Positions 16,734 through 26,453 are shown, numbered from the stretch's first letter. The stretch is 64,000 bases of DNA from Burkholderia sp. WSM2230 (GCF_000472445.1 NZ_AXAJ01000001.1:1116643-1180642); one strand, 5' to 3'. The notes: generated by a model not told the origin, from the sequence alone. Numbers and translations: made by a program.

Positions 16734-17349
16734 GCATCAACCTGCGAAGTCGGAGAGTTTCTGCTGGCGGCTGATCCCGCCGCGCATTCGCGTATCGACG
16801 CTATGCGCGGTTGCTAACGTCGCTTGACTCGCGCATGACAAGCATCGTGGACTGCGGAAAAAGGCGCTTATATCCGACTACATCGGACACTCGATAGGCC
16901 ATTGGCCGATGCGAAGCACCGGTCGACGCGGCCGCCGAAGTGACCTTTGTGATGCGCTAGAACACAAACCGGCTTGTGAGCGACGCTCGCCGGCGACTCG
17001 CCGACTACGTAGCGCTCAGCAACTGGCTGCGCCAGTCGGGCCGAACGTTCGATGCCCGGCTGGCCTTTGAGGTGCCTGCGATTGGACGACCTGAAGTGCT
17101 CGAAGGCGTGTTTTTTCCGCTGAAAGTGCGCTCCCAGGTTTCCAGTCAATAGGTCGGCGTAATCCGACGCTGCGCGAGTGAACGTGGATCACGACTGACG
17201 ACCCAAGTTCTGGCTCCGGCTGGGTGCCGGGTGTGCGCAAAGCGGGCTCCAGGCGAGGTTGGAGCTACACGTCTTTGATTGCCCAAATGACGCGATTCCG
17301 TCGATCCAGATCCCGACGATCCGGTTCTTCGTCTATTGCTCACGTCCAG
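16734..17349. other. 616-bp stretch without a supported gene
   Basis: No frame here has convincing codon use or a recognisable domain on either strand. The sequence separates the plus-strand SDR from the minus-strand LivF-like gene. Short Arg/Ser-rich frames look like chance. It may hold the terminators of both neighbours, but no clear hairpin with a T-run was found. Confidence 0.5.
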
Positions 17350-18072
17350 TCACATGCCCATGTAGGCGCGGCGAACTTCGTCGTTGCGGGTGAGTTCCTG
17401 CGCAGATGCATGGGCGACGATCGCGCCACTCTCGAGAACATAGCCGTAATCCGCGATGGCCAGCGCCACTTCTGCGTTTTGTTCGACCAGCAGAACGTCG
17501 ATTCCATCTCGGCTGATTTCACTAACGACGCGCGCAATGAGATCGACGACGGCCGGTGCCAGTCCGATCGTTGGTTCGTCGAGCAGCAGGATCCGGGGTT
17601 CGGCCATCAGCGCTCGGGCAACGGCCACCATCTGCTGTTGCCCGCCGCTGAGCGAGCCAGCCGCCGCGCGTAGTTTCTGCTTGAGGTCAGGCAGCAGCGA
17701 CAGGCAGCGTTCCATGCTTTGCGCGATGCCGGCCGTGTCGCGACGCGTGTACGCACCGAGTTCCAGATTCTCACGCACGGTCATCGCGCCGAATAGCCGC
17801 CGCCCTTCCGGCACCAGCACGAGCCCGTGCTCGACGAGCACATTGGACGGCAACCCGCCGACCGGTTCGCCGAACAGCCTGATTGCATTGCGCTTGGCCG
17901 GTAGCAGTCCGCTTGCGCACTTCAGTACAGTCGATTTTCCTGCACCGTTTGCGCCGATGAGCGTGACGACCTGGCCGCGCATCACGCGAATGTTTACTCC
18001 GTGCAGCGCAGGAACCGTGCCGTATGCGGCATGTAGATCGGCAATCTCCAGTGTTGGCGTCTCAGTCGACAT
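17350..18072 (-). CDS. ABC transporter ATP-binding protein, LivF-like
   Basis: The 240-residue ATPase has Walker A GANGAGKST (39-47), signature LSGGQQQM, Walker B ILLLDEPTIGLAP and a switch His-equivalent region ending LLVEQNAEVAL, which is the LivF hallmark. It is one of two ATPases of a LivFGMH-type (HAAT family) importer. Its first 11 nt overlap the end of the LivG-like gene. LivF-type systems take up branched-chain amino acids, but many transport amides, urea or aromatic and alicyclic acids. Here the catabolic neighbours favour a carbon substrate. Confidence 0.92.
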   Translation of the reverse strand: MSTETPTLEIADLHAAYGTVPALHGVNIRVMRGQVVTLIGANGAGKSTVLKCASGLLPAKRNAIRLFGEPVGGLPSNVLVEHGLVLVPEGRRLFGAMTVRENLELGAYTRRDTAGIAQSMERCLSLLPDLKQKLRAAAGSLSGGQQQMVAVARALMAEPRILLLDEPTIGLAPAVVDLIARVVSEISRDGIDVLLVEQNAEVALAIADYGYVLESGAIVAHASAQELTRNDEVRRAYMGM

Positions 18073-18814
18073 GTGTATTTCCGAGGTAGGCCTTCAGGAC
18101 CTGCTGATTCGCCCGAATTTCGTCCGGTGTGCCGGTCGCGAGTAACTGTCCGTGATGCAGCACGTATAGGCGATCACAGGTCTGCATCACCGCCTTCATG
18201 TTGTGCTCGACGAGCAGGATCGATGTGCCGTGGACATCGCGGATATCGCAAAACATCTTCAATACCGAGGCCACCTCAGTCTGGTTCAGGCCGGTCAGCG
18301 GTTCGTCGAGGCACAGCAGGCGAGGGCGCGGTGCATACGCGATCGCGATACTCACGAGGCGCTGCAGGCCGTGTGGCAGATTGCCCGCGACTTCCTTCAT
18401 CAGGTGCGTCAGGCCGACGAGTTCCGCCGTTTCGCGCACGCGCCTGCCGCGTTCGGCCTTGCCGCTGCCGCGCAGGCCGCCGATCGCGCCGATGAGGATA
18501 TTGTCCTCGACTGTCATCGTGCGCATAAGACTCCCATGCTGGAAGGTCCGCACGAGCCCGCGCTGGCTGATCCGCTCGGGCGAACTGCCGGTCACGTCGT
18601 CGCCTTCGATCTCGAGTCGCCCACTGCTCGGCGCAAGAAAGCCGCTGAGCAGATTGAACGTCGTGCTCTTGCCCGCGCCGTTCGGCCCGATGAGGCCGAG
18701 AATCTCCTGGTCGCGAATCTCGAGGTTCAGGCCCGCGACCGCAAGGAGACCGCCGAACCGGCGCGACAGGTCCTGGCCTCTCAGCCGGATGACGGGCGAT
18801 TCACTGGACATCAT
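18062..18814 (-). CDS. ABC transporter ATP-binding protein, LivG-like
   Basis: The 250-residue product starts at ATG 18814, preceded by GGGAGG. Walker A is GPNGAGKSTTFNLL and Walker B is LLCLDEPLTGLN. The signature loop reads LPHGLQRLVSIAIA where LivG proteins usually have L-x-Y-G-Q-Q-R, so the first Gln is Leu. Overlaps of 11-14 nt with livF- and livM-type neighbours show one translationally coupled operon. It partners the LivF-like ATPase. Confidence 0.9.
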   Translation of the reverse strand: MMSSESPVIRLRGQDLSRRFGGLLAVAGLNLEIRDQEILGLIGPNGAGKSTTFNLLSGFLAPSSGRLEIEGDDVTGSSPERISQRGLVRTFQHGSLMRTMTVEDNILIGAIGGLRGSGKAERGRRVRETAELVGLTHLMKEVAGNLPHGLQRLVSIAIAYAPRPRLLCLDEPLTGLNQTEVASVLKMFCDIRDVHGTSILLVEHNMKAVMQTCDRLYVLHHGQLLATGTPDEIRANQQVLKAYLGNTHVD

Positions 18815-19757
18815 TGCGCACCTCCCGCGGTCGACGCGATGCGTGCTTTACCGCCGCGCGCGCTCCACCATATCGGATGCCGGTCAGCCCGCCCGGCAGA
18901 AATAGCACGCCAATCACGATCGCCGCGCCGTAGAAAATCTGATCGCTTCCGCCGAGCCCCTGCGAGACGCTCGCGAGGAGCACGAGCACGATCGCACCGA
19001 CTATCGGGCCAAGCGGATGACGTTCGCCGCCGACTTTCAGATAGGCGAGCGCGAACGTCGACAGCATGAAGCTGAAGTCGAGCGGGCTGATGACATTGTT
19101 CGAGAAGGCCTGCAACGATCCGGCGACGCCGGTCGCGAACGACGCGATGCAGAAACACAACACCTTCATCAAATGAACCGGAATACCAACTGACCTGACG
19201 ACGTTGTCGTTGTCGCGGATCGCGACAAACACGCGGCCGAGATGCGAGCGCTCGATTACCGTCATCGCGAGAATCAACAGGCCGGCGATCACGACCACGA
19301 ACGTCGGAAAGTGGCTCGACAGTATGTCGGGCGGAAAGATGCCGACGATGCCCGAATTGCCGCCGAGCCAATCGGACCGCGTGTACAGAATGCGCATCAT
19401 CTCTGTGAACGCGAAGCCTATCAGCAGGAAATACGGCCCTTTCACACGCAAGGTGACGTAGCCGAACACGATGCTGACAATCAGCGCAACGCATCCGCTT
19501 GCCGGCAGCGCGAACCAGAACGGAATTTGCAGGATGGTCGTCGCGACACCGGTTGCATAGGCACCCAGGCCGAAGAACGCGGCGACGGCGAAGTTCAGTT
19601 CGCCGATGAGCAGCACGAAGCGCAGACTGCTTGCGACAACGGCCGCGATCGCGATCCAGATGATCAGGTTGCCAGCATAGCCCGAGCCGGCCGACAGGCT
19701 GGCCAGCGCGACAACGACGGTGGCGAGAAGTGCGTAACGGAAGAATCGGTCAGTCAT
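18801..19757 (-). CDS. ABC transporter permease, LivM-like
   Basis: The 318-residue membrane protein has about eight to nine hydrophobic segments and the LivM landmark YVTLRVKGPYFLLIGFAFTE near residue 100. It also has the coupling-loop-like GRVFVAIRDNDNVVRSVGI around residue 175. It forms the inner-membrane pore with the LivH-like permease. It overlaps the LivH-like gene by 8 nt and the LivG-like gene by 14 nt. Substrate cannot be deduced from the permease. Confidence 0.92.
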   Translation of the reverse strand: MTDRFFRYALLATVVVALASLSAGSGYAGNLIIWIAIAAVVASSLRFVLLIGELNFAVAAFFGLGAYATGVATTILQIPFWFALPASGCVALIVSIVFGYVTLRVKGPYFLLIGFAFTEMMRILYTRSDWLGGNSGIVGIFPPDILSSHFPTFVVVIAGLLILAMTVIERSHLGRVFVAIRDNDNVVRSVGIPVHLMKVLCFCIASFATGVAGSLQAFSNNVISPLDFSFMLSTFALAYLKVGGERHPLGPIVGAIVLVLLASVSQGLGGSDQIFYGAAIVIGVLFLPGGLTGIRYGGARAAVKHASRRPREVRNDVQ

Positions 19758-20625
19758 GGCCCAGAAGCCCCTTCGGTCGCACCAGAAGAACCGCCATCAC
19801 CAGACCGAAGATCGCGAGGCTTGCCACGGACGGATCGAAATAGAACCCGACGAAACTTTCGACGAACGCAATGAACACGCTGCCGAGAATCGCGCCTGGC
19901 ACGCTGCCCATCCCACCGAGCACGACGGCGATGAAGCCCTTGACCAGATACGCATCTCCGAGCGTCGGCGAGACGGCGGCGACGGGTGCAATCAGCGCGC
20001 CAGCGATCGCGCCGATCGCGGTTGCCGCGACGAAGCCGCGAAACGCGATCCGCCGGTATGGGATGCCTTGCAGCATCGCAGCCTGATGGTCAATCGACAC
20101 CGCGCGCAGCGCCTTGCCGAAACGTGTGCCCCCGAGCGCCAGCGTGAGCAGCAGCGTGAGTGCGACCGCGACCGCACACAGGATGAGCCGCTGCGCGGCG
20201 ATGCTGACGCCGAACACGTCGACGTTGCCGTCGATGAGCGGCGGCACCGGGCGCACGGCACCCCCAAACGCTTTCAGAAAGAAGCCTTCAATCATTAGCA
20301 CGAGTCCGGCGGACAGAATGAACGAGCCTGTCATGTCGCGCTCGACGCGTCTGAAGCCCGTCTCGTACACGATTGCGCCGAACACGGAGCTCACAATGAC
20401 GCCGGTCGCAAAAGCGGCCGAATACGCAAGCCAGACCGGCCAATGCCTGGCCGTTAGCCATGAGACGGCGACCGAGACGACGAGCGCCGACATCGTGAAG
20501 AACTGGCCATGTGCGAAGTTGACGATGCGCAGCACGCCGAAGATCAGCGTCAACCCTAGCGCGAACAGAATGTAGACCGCGCCGATCTGCAGCGCGGTGA
20601 ACGTCAGTTGAAGAATGTTTTGCAT
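19750..20625 (-). CDS. ABC transporter permease, LivH-like
   Basis: The 291-residue permease has the LivH landmarks GLTLIFGVLRIVNFAHGQFF (residues ~24-43), GKALRAVSIDHQAAMLQGI in the coupling loop and KGFIAVVLGGMGSVPGAI near the end. It is the second membrane subunit of the importer and sits 48 nt downstream of the binding-protein gene, so it is the second gene of a five-gene operon. Confidence 0.93.
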   Translation of the reverse strand: MQNILQLTFTALQIGAVYILFALGLTLIFGVLRIVNFAHGQFFTMSALVVSVAVSWLTARHWPVWLAYSAAFATGVIVSSVFGAIVYETGFRRVERDMTGSFILSAGLVLMIEGFFLKAFGGAVRPVPPLIDGNVDVFGVSIAAQRLILCAVAVALTLLLTLALGGTRFGKALRAVSIDHQAAMLQGIPYRRIAFRGFVAATAIGAIAGALIAPVAAVSPTLGDAYLVKGFIAVVLGGMGSVPGAILGSVFIAFVESFVGFYFDPSVASLAIFGLVMAVLLVRPKGLLGHD

Positions 20626-20673
20626 AAAGCCGCCTGGCAGCGCTCAGAACTTACCGGTCCGGTCGGATCAGGT

Positions 20674-21858
20674 TCAGTGGAGTTCGCTCGGCGCGATGCG
20701 CGCGACGTCCACCAGCTTGCCGTTTTTCAGTTGCGTGATGAACACCGGGAGCAGCATCTGCTGGGCTGAACCGTAATCCGTCTTCCCACCGAAGCCGGAC
20801 TTGCCATAGAAGGACGGGAAGGTCACGGTTGGCATTACTCTGGCGACGTCGGTCGGCGAGATGCTTTGTGCCTTTTCCATCGCGGCCTTCAGCGCAAAAA
20901 GTGCATCGTATATGCCGATCTGGACCGCGTTAATCGAGTCGCCGGAGGCTTTGCGAACGCCGGCGTCGAGCTCGCGCTGATGCGGTGTCGCCGTCGGGCT
21001 GTCAAGATTCAGCGCCGCGCCCAGGTATACGCCTTCGACGGCTTTGCCGCCCGTCGCGACCAGCGCGTTCGCTCCGGTGCCGACTTCTACGATCTTGACG
21101 CCGTTCCAGCCGAGACCGGCCAACTCCTTGAAAACGAGGCCCGCATCGGCCGGCGTCGTCGAGCACAGATCGATCGCATCGGGCCTGAGCGCGCTCAGCT
21201 TCGCGGCAATGGGCTGGAACTCACTGCTGCCGCGTTCATACCAGTTACTCGATACCACCTTGACGCCTGCGTCTTCCCACGCCTTGCGCGCGATTTTTTC
21301 GGTTTCCTGTCCGGTCGAGTCGTTCGGATTGAGCAACGCGACCGTCTTCATCGAATGGGACTTTGCGATATACGAGGTCAGGGGGCGCGCAATTTCCTTG
21401 ACGGTGTTCATTTGCGTGAACGTCAGCGGATAGCTCGGCCCCTTGATGCTGGTGCCCCATGCGGTGGTGAACAGCAGTACACCCTTGCGCTCGGTCAGCG
21501 ATTGCAGCGCACGAACCGGCGCGGTGCCGACGCTGCCGGCTATGAACTTGATGTCGTCCTTGTTGACGAGCGCCTGCGCGACCTTTGCACCTTCCGCCGC
21601 GTTGTACTTGTTGTCATAAGTCACGCAGTCAAAGTCGTAAGTCTGCCCCTTCACATGGACACCACCTGACGCCGCGATCTCCGATGCCGCCTCCTTGCAG
21701 AGCCACTCTGCACCGATGCCCCAGGATGCGCCCGACCCGGACAGGGGGGCCGACAGACCAACCTTGATGGTTTCGGTTGCGCCCGAGAGCGTCGTGTAAG
21801 CCGAGCAGCCGACGATAAGCGAAGCGCTCAACAATTGACGGACAGTCGAGTATGGCAT
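20674..21858 (-). CDS. Periplasmic substrate-binding protein of a LivFGMH-type importer
   Basis: From ATG 21858 with GGAGACC upstream, the product is 394 residues. It has a signal peptide (LLSASLIVGCSAYTTLSGA) and a type I periplasmic binding fold opening with IKVGLSAPLSGSGASWGIG. It delivers ligand to the permeases encoded immediately downstream. A Cys in the leader could mark a lipoprotein, but no clean lipobox is seen. It is clearly more distant from the three other binding proteins in this window (22375, 40710, 57013) than those are from each other. Confidence 0.9.
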   Translation of the reverse strand: MPYSTVRQLLSASLIVGCSAYTTLSGATETIKVGLSAPLSGSGASWGIGAEWLCKEAASEIAASGGVHVKGQTYDFDCVTYDNKYNAAEGAKVAQALVNKDDIKFIAGSVGTAPVRALQSLTERKGVLLFTTAWGTSIKGPSYPLTFTQMNTVKEIARPLTSYIAKSHSMKTVALLNPNDSTGQETEKIARKAWEDAGVKVVSSNWYERGSSEFQPIAAKLSALRPDAIDLCSTTPADAGLVFKELAGLGWNGVKIVEVGTGANALVATGGKAVEGVYLGAALNLDSPTATPHQRELDAGVRKASGDSINAVQIGIYDALFALKAAMEKAQSISPTDVARVMPTVTFPSFYGKSGFGGKTDYGSAQQMLLPVFITQLKNGKLVDVARIAPSELH

Positions 21859-21952
21859 GGAGGTCTCCAGTGATTTATAGGATGCTACGGTGCTTATCTG
21901 CCTGATTATGGTTGCGGCGGAGCGCAACCGGTCAATTGGACGCGTCCAAAGG

Positions 21953-21968
21953 TTCCGTACTTCAGAAA
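21953..21968 (-). promoter_or_regulatory. TTTCAAAGTACGGAA-type element upstream of the first ABC operon
   Basis: In operon sense it reads TTTCTGAAGTACGGAA, one base longer than the consensus, and lies 94 nt before the binding-protein start. The gap 21859-22374 otherwise contains a GC hairpin at 22229-22245 and no gene. Confidence 0.6.
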
Positions 21969-22228
21969 TGAGCGATCCAGATTTGGACTGACGACGCTTC
22001 CCGGTTTCAGGCATAGAAAAATAGCGGGATACAGAACATGATGGAAAATCGAAGACCGACTTGAGGCGGCCAAGGGCCAATGCGGCGTTGATCAATACAG
22101 GTTCGTCGCTGGTAGGACGGGTACCGTCACATCACACTGGCATTCCGGGCCCACCCGGTGCTTGCGGCCCCGATGGCAACTGCCAGAAAAGGACTGAAGG
22201 TTTACTGTGGTTCAGCGTTGGGGATATC

Positions 22229-22245
22229 CGCCGGCTACGCCGGCG
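22229..22245. terminator. GC-rich hairpin between two minus-strand binding-protein genes
   Basis: CGCCGGC, a TAC loop and GCCGGCG form a perfect 7-bp stem, downstream of the gene ending at 22375. There is no T-run, so it may be a weak terminator or a repetitive extragenic palindrome. Confidence 0.35.
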
Positions 22246-22374
22246 ACTGATATGGCGAGCGCCTCGCTCGTTATCGAATGCCGGCCGTTTCACGAGGACA
22301 CGAGAACGCGAGTAGGCCGACTGCGATCGTAGGCCGGCGGGCGCCGACGACCACCCGCCACAGTCAGTCAGACA

Positions 22375-23586
22375 TTAGTCTTTGCCACGCAGCTTATTTA
22401 CGTCCTTTTCGCTGGGGTGCGCGGTTTCGCCAGGGATTACAGCATCGATCGCAAGGACTGGCTGACCAAATGCCTTGTTTTCTTCAAGCCTACCTACATA
22501 GATTGGCACATTCGCTTCATGGTCGTACTTCGCGAAGCGATACTTGCCACGCAGGGACTCGAACTGATTGCTTTCGATTGCGCGCATTACGGGACCGGCG
22601 TCAGTCGAATTAGCGATTGAGACGGCGTGTGCCCAGTTCATCACGCAGTCGTAGCTCATCAGCGTCCAGTCCGATGGATAGTCACCCGTTTTGGCCCTGT
22701 AACCAGCAATGAACTTCTCCGCCTGTGGTGCAGACTGGCTGAGGTAGTTCGCCGGGGCACGTTGCCATCCTTCTGTTCCCACCGGAGCATTGCCGCCCAA
22801 CGCCTTGAGTGTGTTGAAGTCGTATAGCGCGATAAACCTGTTGTTGACCTGTTTGAAGAAACCGACTGAATTTGCTTGCTTCGAGAAGGTCAGCAGATCC
22901 GCCCCGAACAGGATGGAAAACACATAATCGGGCTTTGCCGCGAGCACCTTGTTGATCGTGGCAGTGTAGTCTGTCGCGCCAAACTTTGGATAATCTTCGA
23001 CGACGATTTCCACATTCGGGTTAAGTTCAAGGAGAAACTGCTTGAATCGCTCCACCCCTGCGCGTCCCCCGTCATAGTCGGCGCTCAGGAGCGCATAGCG
23101 CTTGTATGGCAACCGGGCGAAGCGCGATGCCAGCGCGCGACCTTCCATATAAGAAGTTGGCGTCACGGAGAAAATGTACGGCTGGAAGTCCTTGATTGTC
23201 AGATCGTCGGCGATAGATTGACCCACGCAAGTAGGGACCTTCAGCTTTCCAGACACCGCTTTGCTTACGGCGATCGCACTCGATGACGACTGCGGCGACA
23301 GCAGCATAACTGCACCAGACCTTGCCAATACTGTCGCCTGGTTCATTGCTCGTTGTGGATTGCTCCCACCGTCCTGATAGTCAAGGACTACCATCCTTCC
23401 GAGCACGCCGCCGCTCCTGTTCAGCGATTCCACGGCGTATTGCGCGCCCGCAAGCGCATCCTTGCCTACGTCGGCAGCTGCGCCGCTTAGATCCAGCGAT
23501 CCCGCGATCCTGATCGGAGCGTCGCTCTGCGCCGCGGCACAAGCGCAAATCGCGAATAGGGAGACTGCCACTGTGAACCGTTTCAT
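22375..23586 (-). CDS. Periplasmic branched-chain-type substrate-binding protein (orphan)
   Basis: The 403-residue protein has a typical signal peptide (MKRFTVAVSLFAICACAAAQS) and a type I periplasmic binding fold starting IRIAGSLDLSGAAADVGKDA. It belongs to a trio with the proteins at 40710-41921 and 57013-58239, sharing NGSxNPQRA-type, LKVPxCV, YKRYA and GFFKQ-N-RF segments. No permease or ATPase lies beside it. It may therefore feed either of the two LivFGMH systems or act in sensing. The 15-bp element lies 139 nt upstream. Confidence 0.9.
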   Translation of the reverse strand: MKRFTVAVSLFAICACAAAQSDAPIRIAGSLDLSGAAADVGKDALAGAQYAVESLNRSGGVLGRMVVLDYQDGGSNPQRAMNQATVLARSGAVMLLSPQSSSSAIAVSKAVSGKLKVPTCVGQSIADDLTIKDFQPYIFSVTPTSYMEGRALASRFARLPYKRYALLSADYDGGRAGVERFKQFLLELNPNVEIVVEDYPKFGATDYTATINKVLAAKPDYVFSILFGADLLTFSKQANSVGFFKQVNNRFIALYDFNTLKALGGNAPVGTEGWQRAPANYLSQSAPQAEKFIAGYRAKTGDYPSDWTLMSYDCVMNWAHAVSIANSTDAGPVMRAIESNQFESLRGKYRFAKYDHEANVPIYVGRLEENKAFGQPVLAIDAVIPGETAHPSEKDVNKLRGKD

Positions 23587-23725
23587 TAGATCTCCTCCAC
23601 CTGATACCTGTTATGAGACTGGTCTTGGTATGTTGTCGTTAGGAATGCGATATATACATGCGGCCGGACTAGTCAGGCCAATTGCAACACGGGCGTACTG
23701 GGGCGTCAAAATACGCGGGAATCAA

Positions 23726-23740
23726 TTCCGTACTTTGAAA
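23726..23740 (-). promoter_or_regulatory. Perfect TTTCAAAGTACGGAA element upstream of the orphan binding protein
   Basis: In gene sense this is an exact copy of the consensus, 139 nt before the start at 23586. Confidence 0.6.
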
Positions 23741-23818
23741 GAGCACGCAAGTTGAGGCTACCGTGGCCGCCTGGTCCACCGGAATCCTGGTGGTCGGCAT
23801 CGACAAGACCCGGGAACG

Positions 23819-24589
23819 TTACGAGATCGAAAAACCGCCATCGATTGCAAAAATTTGACCTGTGGTCGTCGCCGATTCGTCGGAAGCCAGGTAGAGCGCC
23901 GTCAGAGCAACCTGTTTCGGCTCGATCAAGCCGAGCAGTTGGCGTTCGCCGGTTTTGTTGACCACTTCGGGTTGCTTGTCGATCAGACCGAGAACGCGGG
24001 GCGTCGTGGTCACGGCCGGCGCCACTGCATTGACGCGTATGCGATACGGTGCGTATTCGACAGCCATGGAGCGCGTGATCGACGATATTCCACCCTTGGC
24101 GGCGGTATAGGCATCTTTTCCGCGCGTGCCGACCAGCGCAAAAACCGAACTACTGTTAATCACGGAGCCGCCTCCGGTTTTCATCATTTCGGCGATCCCG
24201 TACTTGCAGGTGATCCACGTGCCGAACAGATCGAGCTTGACCGCGCGCCAGAACTCGTCAGCCGGGCAGTCCGTGACCTGCGAGTCGACAGCCGTCGAAC
24301 CGCCAGCGTTGTTGTACAGCACATCAATCCGACCGGCGAACCGGAGCGAGGCTTCGATCGTCTCGCGCACGCTTTCCTCGCTCGTCACGTCGGTGTGAAT
24401 GAACTGCGCCTTTCCACCCGCCGCGTTGATTGCATTTGCAACTGCCTGTCCGCTCTCGGCGCTGAATTCGGCGATGATCACGGTGGCGCCTTCGGTCGCG
24501 AACAGTTCGGCCGCCGCCCGTCCGATGCCGTTGCCGCCGCCCGTGATGTAGGCGACCTTACCCGCCAGGCGACCGTTGTCTGCTTTCAT
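23819..24589 (-). CDS. Short-chain dehydrogenase/reductase
   Basis: The 256-residue classical SDR has TGGGNGIG (16-23), NNAG (93-96), Ser in INSSS and the catalytic YTAAK. The Asp/Glu after beta-2 (IIAEFS) suggests NAD preference. It probably oxidises a secondary alcohol to the ketone used by the adjacent Baeyer-Villiger monooxygenase. Its ATG overlaps the monooxygenase stop in ATGA, so the two are co-translated. Confidence 0.9.
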   Translation of the reverse strand: MKADNGRLAGKVAYITGGGNGIGRAAAELFATEGATVIIAEFSAESGQAVANAINAAGGKAQFIHTDVTSEESVRETIEASLRFAGRIDVLYNNAGGSTAVDSQVTDCPADEFWRAVKLDLFGTWITCKYGIAEMMKTGGGSVINSSSVFALVGTRGKDAYTAAKGGISSITRSMAVEYAPYRIRVNAVAPAVTTTPRVLGLIDKQPEVVNKTGERQLLGLIEPKQVALTALYLASDESATTTGQIFAIDGGFSIS

Positions 24590-26241
24590 GCTGTGTCTCC
24601 GATAGCTTCCCTGCTTTCGGCGCTCGTTTCGTCGCCCTGCGTGAGCACGAACCCAGGATAGCCTGCCGCAGCAACGTCGTCACATTTTTTGCGGTACGCA
24701 CCGTGGCCGCCAAGGTATGGCAGGAACACGTGAGCCTTCCCGGGCACGTTCGCGCCGATGTACCAGGAGTTCGCCTTCATATATAAAGTGTTCGACACGA
24801 CGTCCTGCACATGCTGCATCCAGCTTTCTTCGGCTTGCAGCTCGGCGTCGATCCGATCGATGCCGTGATCGCGCAGGTAGACCATGCAATTGGCGATCCA
24901 ATCGATGTGCTGCTCGATGCTCATGGACATATTGGCGAGCGGACCCGGGCTGCCCGGCCCGGTGACGGTGAACAGATTTGGAAATCCGCTCGTTATCAGG
25001 CCGAGATAGGTTTTCGCTCCACTTGCCCACTTGTCCGTCAACTTGCGGCCGCCGACACCCCGTACGTCGATATGGGTAAGGGCGCCCGTGAGTGCATCGT
25101 AGCCAGTCGCATAAATCAGGCAATCCAACTCATGCAAACCGTCACTCGTCTCAACTCCTTCGGGCACGATGCGTTGTATCGGCGACGCCTTCAGGTCAAC
25201 CAATGTCACGTCGTCGCGGTTGTACACGCTGTAATACGTGTCTCCGAGGCATGGGCGTTTCGTGCCGAACGGGAAGCCACGCGGCATCAGTTTTTCCGCT
25301 ACGTCGGGATTCCTGACCGTTTCGCGAATTTTGCCGCGAATAAATTCGGCGACTGTTTCGTTTGCCGACTCGTTTGACAGGATGTCGCCGTAGCACATGC
25401 GAAAGCCCAGCAACTGACTGTTTTCCCACGCGTTCTCATACTTCCTGCTACGCTCCTCAGGGGTAGCGTCGAGTGCTGATTCGACTGGAAACGGTACCGC
25501 GATGCCGAAACGCGTGAGTCGGCTGATAGCGCGCCGTTCCGGATAGGTCGCGCGCACGCGCGCTCGCATTTGCGGCGTGAGCGCGTGATTCTTGGCGGGG
25601 ACCACATAGACGGCTGTGCGCTGAAAGACGGTCAGGTGCTTGCACTTGCCGGCGAGCGCCTGGATCACCTGAATGCCCGAGGAGCCCGTGCCGATTACGC
25701 CGACGCGCTTGTTGCTGAAATCGATCTCGTGATGTGGCCAGCGTCCGGTGTGATAGCTCTCACCCTTGAACGATTCGAGACCCGGGATCTCGGGCGGCTT
25801 GGGCACCGACAGCACGCCGGTTGCCGGTACGAAGAATCGAGCTTTTGTTACTTTCCCATCTGCAGTTCTCACGACCCAGAGGTTTTCTGCTTCGTCGAAA
25901 ACAGCAGATTCGACCTTGGTGTTGAACTGGATATGGCGACGCAAATCAAAGCGGTCGGCCACATGGTTCAGGTACTTCATCAACTCGGAGGCCGCCGGAT
26001 AACGCTCGGGCCAGTCCCATTCGTCCTGCAGTTCGGGAGAGAACGAGTACGAGTAGTCCCAGCACTCGAGATCGACGCGCGCGCCGGGATAGCGGTTCCA
26101 ATACCACGTGCCGCCCACGCCGTCACCCGCTTCGAACGCCTGTAGCCGAAACCCTGCATCCCTTAGACGTTTGACCGCGTACAGTCCACCGAAGCCGGCA
26201 CCGACTACAACGGCATCGAGGACCTGTGATGCTTGATTCAT
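24586..26241 (-). CDS. Flavin-containing Baeyer-Villiger monooxygenase
   Basis: ATG 26241, behind AGGAGACAAC, gives 551 residues, the usual length for cyclohexanone-monooxygenase-type enzymes. There are two Rossmann motifs, GAGFGG (14-19) and GTGSSG (184-189). Between them is the type I Baeyer-Villiger fingerprint F-x-G-x3-H-x3-W-P at 158-168 (FKGESYHTGRWP). It inserts oxygen beside a carbonyl, turning a cyclic ketone into a lactone with NADPH and FAD. It is co-translated with an SDR and divergent from a SnoaL/SDR/esterase operon, a set typical of alicyclic ketone or terpenoid breakdown. Confidence 0.93.
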   Translation of the reverse strand: MNQASQVLDAVVVGAGFGGLYAVKRLRDAGFRLQAFEAGDGVGGTWYWNRYPGARVDLECWDYSYSFSPELQDEWDWPERYPAASELMKYLNHVADRFDLRRHIQFNTKVESAVFDEAENLWVVRTADGKVTKARFFVPATGVLSVPKPPEIPGLESFKGESYHTGRWPHHEIDFSNKRVGVIGTGSSGIQVIQALAGKCKHLTVFQRTAVYVVPAKNHALTPQMRARVRATYPERRAISRLTRFGIAVPFPVESALDATPEERSRKYENAWENSQLLGFRMCYGDILSNESANETVAEFIRGKIRETVRNPDVAEKLMPRGFPFGTKRPCLGDTYYSVYNRDDVTLVDLKASPIQRIVPEGVETSDGLHELDCLIYATGYDALTGALTHIDVRGVGGRKLTDKWASGAKTYLGLITSGFPNLFTVTGPGSPGPLANMSMSIEQHIDWIANCMVYLRDHGIDRIDAELQAEESWMQHVQDVVSNTLYMKANSWYIGANVPGKAHVFLPYLGGHGAYRKKCDDVAAAGYPGFVLTQGDETSAESREAIGDTA

Positions 26242-26324
26242 GACAGTTGTCTCCTGAGAAGTTCTTCTTGCGTGATCTATTGAATGGTATGCACCGACCA
26301 GCAGCAATCGGTGCGAGTAGCCCT

Positions 26325-26339
26325 TTCCGTACATTGAAA
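26325..26339 (-). promoter_or_regulatory. TTTCAAAGTACGGAA-type element upstream of the monooxygenase
   Basis: In gene sense it reads TTTCAATGTACGGAA (one mismatch), 83 nt before ATG 26241. It forms a divergent pair with the copy at 26439-26453. Confidence 0.6.
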
Positions 26340-26438
26340 TCGATCAGCGGTCGAGCCGCTCTGTCAGATGAGAGCTGTCGGTGCCACGCCGGAATGGGTC
26401 GTCATTCGTGAGGGAAGGGCCGTCAATGAGGCGTTGAA

Positions 26439-26453
26439 TTTCAAAGTACGGCA
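26439..26453 (+). promoter_or_regulatory. TTTCAAAGTACGGAA-type element upstream of the SnoaL operon
   Basis: It reads TTTCAAAGTACGGCA (one mismatch), 72 nt before ATG 26526. A TTGACC hexamer follows at 26471, which would suit a -35 box. Confidence 0.6.

Noticed and set aside
16734..17349. Possible insertion-sequence remnant
   Set aside because: No terminal inverted repeats, target duplication or transposase motif could be seen.
22229..22245. Hairpin as a confident intrinsic terminator
   Set aside because: No T-run follows on the minus-strand side; kept only as a low-confidence feature.
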